Positions 39,539-50,540 of a DNA stretch of 64,000 nucleotides are shown piece by piece. The stretch is taken from assembly GCA_014898415.1 (NCBI GenBank), contig RCTD01000005.1, forward strand, positions 62,001 to 126,000. The letters run 5' to 3'. Under the pieces are notes generated by a model. It was not told the DNA's origin, ran no database searches, and saw nothing but the letters and a program-made list of their open reading frames with translations. How positions within the stretch are numbered: position 1 is the first letter of the stretch; the number at the start of each line of letters is the position of its first letter. The DNA is from Stromatinia cepivora. Its lineage: Eukaryota > Ascomycota > Leotiomycetes > Helotiales > Sclerotiniaceae. The translations under genes were made by a program, and so were the position numbers.

Positions 39539-40918
39539 CTACCCCCCCCCTTCTGAAGAATTCGTCTCGAATTTACTTAAAATGAATGATTTAAGTACAA
39601 AATGATTACTAATCGTCTTCTTCTTCTAAAAATGTTTAATGCGAAGTATACATTACAGCCAACGAATACACATCCATTATACCATATACTTCCTCTAAGC
39701 GATCTTCAAAATATCGGCCATTGATTATCTTTTTTAGATCCTCATCATCATCATTTTCGGGCTCAATAATCAATATAATAACTAGAACAGGCTCTTATCG
39801 ATCTCGGATTCTTTGATACGGATCTAATAGATAGGTTTGTATTCAATAGGAAATACTTTTATATCGTATATATTTATTTTGTTTATACAAAAGAATTCTT
39901 TCAGAAAAGGAAAACTCGGATATTTATATACAAAATAGAATCAAGGTACGATTGGGTTTGTTTGATTAAATATCAAAAGGGTTAAAGGTATTAATAATAT
40001 TAAGATTGTTAATATTTATTGAATCATAATTCCGAAAATAGGATGGATTCTATAATATATATAGGGCTCTAGATTCACTAGAATAAAATAATACAGGGAA
40101 TCCATTCGTTATACAAACAACTAATTGTTGTATAATCTAAACAAAATCGGGATAGAAATAGAGAAAAGAAAGTTATTGAGAAAGATGATTTCTAAGAATA
40201 ATATTGAATTTATTGCGAAAGGTTGAGATCTTATTTAAATCGAATCAATTCTGATTTTTGGCTTTGTAAAGGATCCTTTTGAATTTTATAATATAGATAT
40301 ATAGAGAATCGATTTCTTGTTTGAAAATAAATAATTTGTTTTTAACTTTTTGAATTTTATTTGGATTATTGTAAATATGTATGAATTGATTTAGGATCGT
40401 TATATAATCTAAAGGAATATTTTGATCAAAAAAAAAAAGTTGAAATAATATCATAATTTGTATATAAGATTCGAGATTAAGATAAATATAATAAAATTGA
40501 ATTGTAGAATTGTCGATTATAGTGTTGTTTACTTATAGTTTCATTTGAATCGAGGAAAGTTAGATATTGAACTTTTGAGAGTTATTATTGAACTTTTCAA
40601 AATCAAAAAGAAAAGGTTTCGGATAAAAAAGAGTATAAATAATAAAAGTGTATTCGAGAATCAAAGAATATAGAAATGAGATTTCATTTTGTTGATAAAT
40701 CATTTTGTTATGAAATTTTGTAATTATAAGATTTATCGAATTGTAATTTATAGTTTAGAAATTAAGGGTAAAAAAAAAGATAATATCTTCAAATAATATC
40801 AAGAAGATTTATATACAGGTAAAAGAACAAAAATGATGTATTTAGATAAGAGTAAGCGAAATGTATATAAGTATATATAGATATTATTCCATTTTTTATT
40901 TAAAAGAACTTTTAATAA

Positions 40919-41068
40919 TATAACGAATCCAACGAGCATTTAGAAATCAATTTTAGAATTAAAAGTTACAAAGTTAAAGAGAGAGTGCTACGAAGTTATA
41001 TATATGATCGGCTCGAAGCTTAGTACTGTACTAGCCCGATCGGACGCGATCACGTGTATCTCGTGACA
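40919..41068 (-). repeat. LTR of gag-only element, 5' copy (150 bp)
   Basis: Direct repeat of 39389-39538, followed at once by the attgt duplication and then copia-2 RNase H sequence. Confidence 0.9.
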
Positions 41069-41623
41069 ATTGTTTATATTATTTATAGAATATAAGGTAT
41101 CTCGTGATTCAATATAACAATAATCAAATACTACAATTTCTTGTCTTTTTAGATATTTTTTTTATAGATGATCTAAATATTTATTAATCATTTTAAAGGT
41201 ATATTATATCCCTTTTCAGTAGTTTAATTGTATGGAAAATGTTCAAATAAGATATCATGATTATTTCGATTACCAAAGCAAAGCTTTTCAAAGTCGAATA
41301 TATATCAAAAGAAATTATGGCAATTTTATATTTTTTAAAAGAGATCGATTTAATAGTGACAAAGCTTATAACAATCTTCTGCGATAATCAGTAAGCGATT
41401 AGATTGGTGGTTGATAAGAACAAGTGGATTACTATAAAATTATATTACATCGATATCTAAAACATATAGTTATATTAAGAATATTCAAAAAGGAATTTTT
41501 ATGTAATCTATCTACTAATCATTGATATGATTATTAACAGATTCACCAAGAATCTTATAAAACAAAAGTTCGAATATTTTTGATCCCTTTTCAATTTATA
41601 AGATATGAATAATAGGATTATAA

Positions 41624-41696
41624 AATTTGAATAATAATAATCTAAAGCTTGAATAATGATAATTATAAAGCTTGAATAACAATAATCTGAAGTTCG
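41624..41696. repeat. Three tandem copies of a ~24-bp unit
   Basis: The motif ttgaataataataatctaaagc is followed by two variants (ttgaataatgataattataaagc, ttgaataacaataatctgaagt). It lies just after the copia-2 RNase H end. Confidence 0.75.
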
Positions 41697-41812
41697 TAAT
41701 TCTTCTTTTTAATATAAATAGAATGAATTCTATTTAGTATCCCAAACCATTGTATTTTTCTATGATGCACTTCAATTCGTATATTCCATATCTATTAGAA
41801 AATAAAGAACAA

Positions 41813-42698
41813 TTAAGGCCAATTACTTCTTTGCTTTTCATTTTCCTGTTCTCGAAGAAGGATAAACTTCTTTCTAAGCTTAATAGTTTGAAATTCAAAT
41901 AAAAGAATCTTTGGATTATCTACAACAATCAAAAAACGAAGAACAATTGAAGCAACTAAAGTTATTAATGTTATTAATATTATAGAAACTAAAGAACTAT
42001 CCTTCCTTTCCCTTTTTTTTTTTGGATATATTACCCATTCCTTTTTTCTTTTCTTCTTTACCACTTTTTCTTTTTTATTTTTATTATTACTTTCCGAAAT
42101 TACAATATATTTTTTCCGTTCAATTTTTCGAGGATTCCGATAAATAATATAATAAAGAAAGAGAGAACAATAATATAAAGGCGAAAAAACAACTTCTCTC
42201 TTTTCTTGATCTCCAATATCATTTTTATTACAATTCTGTATCCTTGCTTGAATTATAATCAATGATCAATATATTATAAAAATAAAGGGTAAACGAAGAA
42301 CTTACTTTAGAATTTTGCCAATAAACAACGATATAATAATCTGTCAGAAAATGAAGGAAAGCCAATAAGGGAGTATATAGATAAATATCACAATTCCAAT
42401 ATTGATGATTATTCGATTTAAAAGAATCAATAAAGTATTCGCTATGGAAATTATATTTTCCAACGATCAACGACTTTATATATCGAATATATAGATGATC
42501 ATTCCTTTCTTTATAACTCTTTTTATTTCTTATTTTAATTGAAGAATTAGTAACTTTCGATAATCTTTTTTCTTTCTTTTTTTTAATTGATTTATCGACC
42601 GAAAAATCCGGTACCAAAAGATCGAATAGATTATTATTATTAGATAAAAAAACCCTCCCTCTTTTCTTTCCTTTATCGAATAACCTTTGTTTCGATAA
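41813..42698 (-). CDS. Possible two-exon gene of unknown function inside the repeat block
   Basis: Two long minus-strand frames join in phase through a canonical intron. The exon open from 42698 to 42306 ends ...YWQNSK, then comes GTAAGT (42305), 70 bp, an ATACAG acceptor (42236), and the second exon 42235-41813. The joined product is about 271 aa and lysine-rich (KKKKEKR, KKEKVVKKKRKKE), with one clear hydrophobic helix (SLVSIILITLITLVASIVL) about 45 residues before the C-terminus. No in-frame ATG is found in the first exon, so an upstream exon would be needed; an ATG frame (MNFSYIKQTTAEKK) lies near 43060 but joining it is guesswork. I recognise no family. Long open frames in such AT-rich DNA are unlikely by chance but not impossible, and it may be a poorly known part of a retroelement. 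Confidence 0.35.
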
Positions 42699-43345
42699 TT
42701 ATAAATACAGAATTAATAAAACCTTTCAATTATATAATAGGATTCAAGAATAAAATCTACCTTCAAATTACTATTTGAATTTATAATAAGCAATTGATTA
42801 TAATAAATAGTAGTTCTTTTGATAAAAAGGAACAATTTCTGAAATAGATGATTATATATTATTCTAAAAGTAGATTTAATTAAACTATACTTCTAGAGAT
42901 CGATATCTTAATTTATTATCTGTACTAGATTCATTAATTCTCTTTACTCGATTTATTAGTCCCTTAAAAAAATACTGGGATTTTCTCTTGCATTCGATTT
43001 TTTCAAAACTTTTTTCTCAGCCGTCGTTTGTTTAATATAACTAAAATTCATTTGCTTAACCTTTTTAAACCTCAAAATCTTAAATATAATAATAATTAAT
43101 AAGAATTTGATTAAAACAAAAACGAAAATACAAAAAAGAGATTTATATACCTTTCAAAATTCATTTATTTTATTTCATCATTATGATCAATACATTATAA
43201 TCTAGCAACTATATGCATTTTCAATTACTACACCACAAAATCGATCATTCATCTATATTCTCTCAACAAAAAACTTTCTTTTTATTGTTCAAAATCTTGA
43301 TTTCAAAGAATATTGTAGATAGTAAACCGAAGATTAAAAGAAATT

Positions 43346-43842
43346 TGTGATTTATATACAATCAAATTCTTCTCTATTCCAAGAATACCAAGATCATTTC
43401 AGGTTTATACATTACATTATTCCTTTATTAATATTTGTCTATAATCGTTTCATATATTCATTTACGAATTATATGAATTACTATTTTCTATACCTTTCCA
43501 TTTGTTTCAGATCATCTTTCGATCTGGAGGGTATATTACAGAAAGTTTTGTAATCCTCTATATCTTATGAAGAATCAAAGTGTATACTTTCCAATCGGAA
43601 TGAAGGATTTATTAACCCTTATTAATCTATCAATTGATAAAATGATCCTGATATACTAATAAACAAAGATCTAATTTAATTAAGGTATATATCAATTAGA
43701 TAACCATTTATTTGTTCTATATATACAGCTCTTGATTTATATAATCAAGAGCAAGTCATTCAATTCTTTTACTCTACCAATCACGTGTACCACCTATTTC
43801 CCGATCCCTGAAAGTGCTCTGTAATCATACTATCCCGTGATA
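43346..43842. repeat. Candidate solo LTR of another family (about 497 bp)
   Basis: It starts tgtgattta and ends cccgtgata, similar to the TGTGA...GTGACA ends of the gypsy LTRs here, and is flanked by aaatt (43341-43345) and aaatc (43843-43847), which differ by one transition. The last 80 bases are GC-richer than the surroundings. There is no second copy in the window, so this is tentative. Confidence 0.35.
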
Positions 43843-43879
43843 AAATCAAATAAATTAAATTCTATCAATAATCCATCGA

Positions 43880-45640
43880 AATGATTAAATTATATAGAAA
43901 ATATAAATAGTATTAATAAAATGTTATTTATATTATAAAATAAGTTGAAAAGTATTATAATAATAATTATAATTTTCTTTCTCTTGAAAATAAAAACAGA
44001 ATTCTTATAGAATATTATAAATCTTTTTCAATAGAAGGGGTATAACTTGTTTTTATACGATTCTGAAGGATCGCTAGTAGAAACTGATTGTAAATAATCG
44101 ATATTATATTGGATAATTAATATATTAATTAATAATGAAATAATATTTGAATTAATATCAAAGTTAATAAGAAATATTTTGTTATAACTTCAAAAGAATA
44201 ACGATTTTACAAAGAACAAAGAGTATCTGAAATATTGACATAATTCAATTGGAGATATTGTATTTTGGAAAGTTGATATCGATGGTTTGTTTATTTATAA
44301 TGGATATACTTTTGTATTGCCAAATAGAATTATAAAGATCGAAATCTTGAAGGTTTATTATAATGATTTTATAAAAGATCATTAAGATATCAAGAAAATC
44401 TAAAAGATATTGAAAAACAAGTATTTCTGGTTTAATATAATGAAAGATATGAAAAGGTATATATAAATATATATTATCTATTAATAAACAATTGTAAAGT
44501 ATTATTGGTTTTATAATGAATTACAAATCCTATTATTCCTTTTTGGTTTTTGAAAAGAAATAATAATGAATTTTATTATAGATTTATTTTCTTCAAAAAT
44601 AAATAAATATATATATAATACTATCTTCATTATTATCGATAAATATATAAAGTTTGTTTAATATATTCTAATTAATAAAACAATAATCTTATTTAAATTA
44701 GCAAAAGTTCTATTTCAATATATTTTTAAAGATTTCGATATATCAAAAAGAATAATTTCAGATTGAGGACTACAATTTATAAATAAATTTTGAAGGAATT
44801 TGTTTTTTTATTTAAAAATATATTGTAAATTATCGATAATATTCTATTTACAAATCAATGACTAAATAGAACAACAAAATCAGAATTTAATCTATTATAT
44901 TATATATTATATCAATTGAAAACAAGATGATTGGGTATCGCTATTATTTCTAGCAGAATCCATTTATAATGCAATATAGTGTAATATAATTAGCGAAATA
45001 CCCTTTAAAGCAATATATAAATACTTGCCTATATTTAGTTATATTGATAAGGATATTGATATTGAAAGGAAAGTATTTATTATACAAAAACATATCGAAT
45101 CGTTAAACCAGAAAAAAACAAAATTAACAGAAATTTGAAATAATTCAATAAAGAAAAGATCGAAGAATAATAAGAAAGATTTATCTCAATGATTCTATAT
45201 CAATAATAAAATTATATTCAATATCAAAAACATCAAATAATTATAATCCAAAAAGAAATTTTCCGATTATTTTATAAATCCCTTTATTATTACCAATATC
45301 AAGAATAGTAGATAAATATACAAACTAGTATTTTTAATATTATATAAAATATATAATATCTTTTATATCTCATTACTCGAATTATAGTTTAAATATAAAG
45401 ATACCGTCGATCCCTTATTTCCTAAAGAAATTGAAAGATATATAGAATATGAAATCAAAAAAATATTAGTTTATAAAAAAAGAAAATAAAGGATACAATA
45501 TCTAATACAATAGAAAGATTATCAATCAACAGAAAATATATAAAAAGCTTTACGAAACTTAATATATATCAAAAAGCCTTTGAAGAATTACAAAAAAGAA
45601 AATGTATTATTATTATAATAATAACAAAAAATAAAGAAAT
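43880..45640 (+). mobile_element. gypsy-2 integrase and chromodomain remnant
   Basis: The + strand encodes a stop-interrupted Ty3/gypsy integrase: DGLFIYNGYTFVLPN, a zinc-finger linker, EIIMNFIIDLFSS (family xxMDFItxLPxS, first catalytic Asp now Asn), IIIIDKYIKFV (family VVDRxtK), IISD-stop-GLQFINKFW (second Asp present, Arg now a stop), INDQIEQQNQ (Glu present) and DDWVSLLFLAESIYNA. Downstream, YISLLEL and VEYEIKKILVYKKRKxRIQYLIQxKDY match the chromoviral HVSLLExY and YeVExILdxRxxxxxxxYLVKWxGY chromodomain. RT is not found upstream, and no LTRs were paired. Confidence 0.75.
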
Positions 45641-47479
45641 AATACTATTAAAATATATTACAAAAATAAAAAGAATTTATATTCATATTAGAAAATTAGA
45701 ATATCTATATTTAAAAACCTTTATACAATCAATCTATTCTAATAAATCATTATAAATATATAATCTTCATTTCATCACTAAACATTTATATTTTCTTTAC
45801 TCTTTTACTTTCTTTTTCAATAATCCATTTTCATTTATATTATTCGAATCCTTATCAATATCCAATTCTACCGATTGATAGAATATTCACCGAATATATT
45901 TTTCGGTAACAGAATCCCAATAGAAAATTCAAAGAATTATTATAAAAATGAATATAAAAGGAGATTTAATTATATTTTGTAATCGAGATCCGGAAAATCC
46001 ATTAATATTTAATTGTCAATCAATTAAATTCAAATCATTATATTTATTATATCAATCTAAAAGTTTTTTCATTAATTAATTATATTTATTCAAAATAGTA
46101 TTTATATTATTATTATTGGAATCCTTCAAAAAATCAAGATTCTCAATTTGAACTATTAATTTCTTTATTATAAATATTATTAATTCCATTAAAACTATCA
46201 ACGATTCTCAATAAATGATCGATAATATTATATTGATTTTAGGAACTAAATTTAGTTTATCAGAATTTGTTGGAAATGGAAATAATATATTAATTATTAA
46301 AATCTTTTCCTTTTTAAATCTCTTAAAACTTAATAATTTAATATTAAATTGTTATAGATCCTTATCATCATTATCAAAAAATTCAATTGATTTCGATACT
46401 TTTCTTTTAACAAAAGCCGATTTAAAAGCTTTTTTAATAGATTTCGCTTTGATTATTCGAGATACAACAATCTATAATTTCTTTGTTACCATTTTATCAA
46501 TACTTTTGATACTTTTGGCTTTGCCCGCCTTTAGCTGTTTTTCGATATACCGATTTCGTTAACAAAACACAAACGGATTTCGACAATCGAATCGAAGAAA
46601 CCTTAAGGATCTCTTCCTTATCCTCTTCATTAATGATATCCTCCAATTTATTATTATTTATTGATTTATCTATCGACTATTGATATAACTATATAATTAT
46701 TAATAAAAAAAACAATGAATTATATCCAATATATCGATAAAATATTACTATAAATCTATATATATCTCCATCAATTTCATCAACTTTTTTATTTGTATAT
46801 TTAATACTAATATAGTTTCCTTTATATTATAAAATGGCTATATCAAATTATATTTCTTCTATTTACAAAGAAAGATTTTTATTCTTTATATAAATTTAAT
46901 TTGCCGATCTTTCAATTTCTTCAACAATATAATCTTTTTAAGTAAACTCATTTCGATTGTTTATCATTTATAATGAAATTATAATAAACAATTTATTACA
47001 AAATTAATATCTTGTGATAATATTATATAGAATTTCTTTTTTCGGATATATTCTGTATATATCAGATCGGATTCTTTTGGAAAAGAATATTCTTTATTTA
47101 TTACCTCTTCTTCAAACAAAGATTTTGTATTATCGTAATAAGCAATATATTTAATATAACGAAGGTATATCAGATATATAAATTATAAAGATATACAAGT
47201 CGAGTATATTATCAATTCGGAAAAGGACTGAGATATAATAAAAAGAGTAACAAAAGTTTTAAGATATAAGATTATAATTGCAATACAAAAATACAAAATT
47301 TCGAAAATGGAATTCTGATAGATTTATATAATTTTTAAAGAATAAATTACATATATTTTTATTATTGTTATTATTATTATTTATCTCTTTATTTATTATA
47401 CAAAAATCATTATATATTATAATTGCCTTATCGATCGACAATTCTTTGTAATTACAAATAAACCAGTAATTCATCGGCT
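45641..47479. other. AT-rich remnant DNA, origin unclear
   Basis: No family is recognised. The longest frames (46215-46562 +, and 47474-47259 -) are low complexity. Read on the minus strand, 46560-46360 gives a lysine-rich stretch (KAGKAKSIKSIDKMVTKK, KAKSIKKAFKSAFVKRK) that could be a degraded gag or structural region. I cannot support a gene here. Confidence 0.4.
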
Positions 47480-49296
47480 TTTCAAGAACAAAATCCTGAA
47501 AGGAAAATTCTATTACAATTATTGAAAAGATATTATTAATAAAATTAAGAATCTTTATAAAGAAACAATTTCATTATTAAAGACAAATATATAACCAACA
47601 ATCTATTATCGATTGATTAGAAAACTCTATAAAATTTCTACATTTATTAAATCCTAATATATAATCAATGATTTGTTATTATTCCGATATCGTTTTTTAT
47701 TGGATTTAAAAGAAAGAGATTCTTTTAATTAAAAAAGGATAATAAAAAGTTTTATAACTATTTTAGGATTAATTGATTCTTTGTCATTTGTGACTCTAAC
47801 AAATAATACAAATCGAATAATTAAAGGATTTACAAAAGCAATTTGTTTTTGATTTAAAATTTATATCATTTAGAATAACAATATACTATAATACAAAATA
47901 TAATATAGAATCTATATTTAAAAAAAAGAATAAAGTTTATTTGTTATAATGAAATATAAAAATCAAAAGATTAAATAATAAATTAGATCACAGAAAATTA
48001 GAATTATTCAAGATTGATAAGGTAATAGGAATTATCAATTATCAATTGAAATTATTAAATACAATGAATATCCATTCAATATTTTATATATTTTTATTCG
48101 AATTAATACTATTAGAAATATCAAATATATTATTTATAGAAATCGAACCAATCAATCCAAACGTTATATACAATATCGAAACAATATTAGATTATAAATA
48201 TATTAAAAATATAATCAAATATTTAATCAAATGATTAAATTATCTATATATTGAAAATTTATAGAAACTAAAAAAAACCCTCAATTGTTTTGAAAAGTTG
48301 AAGGTGTTTTATTAATAATACCTGGATTTGCTTAGAAAAAAGAAGAATCTATTAAAATAAAAATTAAAGAATCTAAAGAAATATCGAAAGTAAAGGAATT
48401 ATTATTGAAGATAATAATAAAAATAGAAATCTTTTTTTTTTAATATATTCAGATTCTAATTTTTCTTGTTTTTTAATTTCTTTCAATTTATTTATGATTT
48501 TCAAATTATAACGAATTAATTTGTTATTTCGAATTTAAAGAAATTTATATTGTTTTTATAAATATACAAAACGAAAGATTATAATCGCTATAAAAGAAAC
48601 AGTTTTTTCTTTTTCTTTATTTAGTTTTTTTTATTTATATATCAAATTACAAAGATCGATAATAGAAGGATCAGAAATATTATATTTTGTATTTTTGTAA
48701 ATATATTTATTATAATAAAACGAATTTTCCTTAAAAATAATATATACATAAGAATATATTTCGCAATATATATAAAATAATATAATATTATCTTGAAATT
48801 CGATTAATAAAACAAATTCGAAATGTTTTTTATATTTTTTTGATCTTATAAATAATATAATAAAAAAAGAAAGTCGATAATTAGAATTAGTTTTATTAAG
48901 AAAACTACTAATTATATAATATTTGGGATAAATACTAAGTTAAGAAGGGGATAATATTATAATGGTATCTAATATATTATATTATATAATCAAGATATTA
49001 TATAATGGATTTGAAGGATCTAGGAGATCTGGGAATAAATATTTAGATCTATAGGATCTAAAGGATCTAAATAAAATAGAACTTTAGGTTTTGTAGAGTA
49101 GAAAGATTTATATAAAGAAATGGATTTCATTATAATATAGAGTTTCGTATTCAAAATCAATTATTAGTTTATTATTATAATTATAAGAATTGCAATTAGT
49201 TATAATCTTATTGAATTCCTATTTGAAATCTAATCTAAACCATTTTGAAAGATCTTTAGATACTTCTATATGATCTTAGAGGCAGCTCCCGTAACA
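47480..49296 (+). mobile_element. gypsy-3: 5'-truncated chromovirus pol end plus 3' LTR
   Basis: From about 47880 the + strand reads KIKRLNNKLDHRKLELFKIDKVIG (family nikTkRPskKLdhkxlGPFkIixxIG). This is followed by MNIHSIFYIFLFEL (family MxIHxVFHVSLLEP) and NVIYNIETILDYKYIKNIIKYLIK..NYLYIENL (chromodomain: YeVExILdxRxxxxxxxYLVKWlGYxxxEnTWEP), with PLKxFyxxYL after it. An AG-rich run (agaaggggataa, about 48943-48954) precedes an LTR at 48955-49296. The upstream portion of the element is not identifiable. The five bases after the LTR (ttagg) match the gypsy-1 LTR site into which it inserted. Confidence 0.75.
48955..49296 (+). repeat. gypsy-3 3' LTR (342 bp)
   Basis: It starts tattataatgg (ancestral TGTTAC...) and ends gctcccgtaaca; ends TGTTAC/GTAACA are inverted as in typical LTRs. 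A polypurine-like run lies directly upstream. The matching 5' LTR was not found in the window. Confidence 0.65.
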
Positions 49297-49301
49297 TTAG
49301 G

Positions 49302-49427
49302 ATCACTATTTTATCATACTAAATCATATGAATCGTAACGCATGTATATAGACGATCAGCTCATCAATTGATATGGGAGATAAGAGGTATCACGTGATTA
49401 GCCTCCTGCGGTTCACGATTCGTGACA
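49302..49427 (-). repeat. gypsy-1 LTR relic (right part)
   Basis: This matches the last ~130 bp of the gypsy-1 LTRs (actattttatcatactaaatc ... cctgcggttcacgattcgtgaca) and is better preserved than most of the block. Its left part is cut off at the ttagg where gypsy-3 joins, and the missing half was not found upstream. Confidence 0.85.
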
Positions 49428-49779
49428 ATAAATATAGAATATCCAAAAAGACTTTATAGAATTAGAATGAATATATACAATAGTATTTGATATTATTAGT
49501 TTTTATAAAAGGAATTTCTTAAAACATAAATTCTTTATAAAAGAAAATTTTAATATAATTAAAAAATTAATAAGGAAAAGTTTTAATTTTTATTAATTAA
49601 TAAAGATTTCTTGTTTATTTATTTATTATAGATTCATTTATAAAGTATATTATATGATCCGTATACCTTAACTATAATTAAATCAAATCGATTATAAATT
49701 TACTATTACTATAGGAGATTAAGAAAAAAGAATTAAATGTTTATATAAATGATAAGGGAAGATATACTTGAATCTTGAT
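49428..49779. other. AT-rich transition zone, no gene seen
   Basis: It is AT-rich without a recognisable element trace. Composition changes gradually toward normal genic DNA between about 49780 and 50100. Confidence 0.5.
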
Positions 49780-50283
49780 ATCATGATAAGGTTGTTGGTT
49801 GTGGATGTTCGGGTTGAAAAGATTTGTAGTAATGGTAGATGGAAGGAATTTTGAAGATGGAATGTTTGAGTCTGCGGATTAGTTTTTGGAGGTTATTGAG
49901 AGTGGTAAAGGATAAAGATTGTAGGATTTGATAAGGGTATTGAATATAAATTGTATTAAAAAAGGTATTGGTGTTATGAAGAAGGAAATTAAGGAAGTTG
50001 AAGAGATAGAGAGTTATAAAAAGACGGTAATTAAAGGATTGAAAGAAGAATATAATTGAACCAAGAATTTGGGATAGATTATTATAGGGGATTGATCACG
50101 AGGCATTTGTGAATAACTTGTTTGGGTACTTGGAGGCAGAGATGGTTGGGGTTGTGGATTTATTAATTTGGCTTCCGGCGTTTTGACCTCAGATGTATTT
50201 GTGGCTTCATCTTTCACCGATGCCATCGAACAATCAAAAGCAAGTCTTCGACCATCAATGTCATGTTTATCAGAATTGTGCAA
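49780..50283 (-). pseudogene. Decayed gene fragment at the repeat/genic boundary
   Basis: A minus-strand frame from an ATG at about 50226 gives about 70 aa: MASVKDEATNTSEVKTPEAK, then a proline/glutamine-rich stretch, YSQMPRDQSPIIIYP, and a stop at 50014. Downstream in other frames, protein-like text continues to about 49790 (for example TIYIQYPYQILQSLSFTTLNNLQKLIRRLK) but in increasingly AT-rich sequence. I recognise no family. The picture fits the N-terminal part of a former gene whose 3' portion has been eroded by mutation spreading from the repeats. A random open frame cannot be excluded. Confidence 0.35.
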
Positions 50284-50472
50284 GCAGTAGATTCGTTACC
50301 TCGACATCTAGATCACCACCTCTTTCCCCTCGCATCCCTATCTCCGAGCTCTAGCACAAAGCACCGAGCTCGAACGTCCAGCCCACGAAACAATTAGAGC
50401 TTATATTTCACACATTTTGGCCACCCGATTACCCGATAAGCCTCACCGACATTTTTGAATCCCATTCATTGG

Positions 50473-50540
50473 ATTAGCACTACAAGAGGCCTGTAATCTT
50501 ATACTTGGGCCACCTAATCAGGGCTAAGCGAGCCCATAAG
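50473..50540 (-). repeat. Fragment of M1 inverted-repeat family
   Basis: About 68 bp starting gattagcactacaagaggcc and ending agcgagcccataag align with the reverse complement of 768-838 of the element at 630-857, with roughly 15 mismatches. The terminal repeat itself is not recognisable here, so this is a decayed or partial copy. Confidence 0.65.

Larger units (their letters stand above)
39389..41068 (-). mobile_element. Small gag-only LTR retrotransposon, 1,680 bp
   Basis: The LTRs are 150 bp (39389-39538 and 40919-41068) and start tgtgacgaacccaacgag and end gtgaca; the duplication ATTGT lies at 39384-39388 and 41069-41073. A C-run (ctaccccccccccttctg, from 39539) is the complement of a polypurine tract next to the 3' LTR. 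The only coding trace is on the minus strand: an interrupted gag-like frame near 40454-40245 (QFIHIYNNPNKIQKVKNKLFIFKQEIDSLYIYIIKFKRI resembles the gypsy gag pattern with LxxLkQg..s..eYi..F.rl) and an acidic C-terminal stretch near 39780-39600. No protease, RT or integrase is present. It would depend on another gypsy element for mobilisation, as plant TR-GAG elements do. The LTRs differ from gypsy-1, so this is a separate family. Confidence 0.8.
6360..41640 (+). mobile_element. copia-2: oldest visible host element, + strand, split by four insertions
   Basis: Translated traces on the + strand line up across the inserts. A gag-like part (6369-7019) continues at 14003-14990 with a CX2C-type knuckle now reading CFCCQQLSYYQKGY, followed by a protease-like DSE..IN stretch. 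After C1, 35209-36408 holds protease/integrase-like sequence and the RT blocks FRIVITIIAKYD and INTFVNTLYN...RALYNL. The RT continues at 38871-39388 (FVNDI, LRDLGNIKWFLDI), and 41069-41640 carries the RNase H end (AILYFLKEI, NKWITIKLYYIDI). Ty1/copia order (gag, protease, integrase, RT, RNase H) and the ALYGL/KWFLG-like motifs set the class. All frames are full of stops. With the inserts removed about 3.9 kb of host remains, somewhat short of a full element. Its LTRs were not found. Confidence 0.7.

Noticed and set aside
46215..46562. 115-codon + strand frame, hydrophobic
   Set aside because: Leucine/isoleucine-rich because it is the complement of lysine/asparagine-rich AT DNA; no start context, no motif, no splice evidence.
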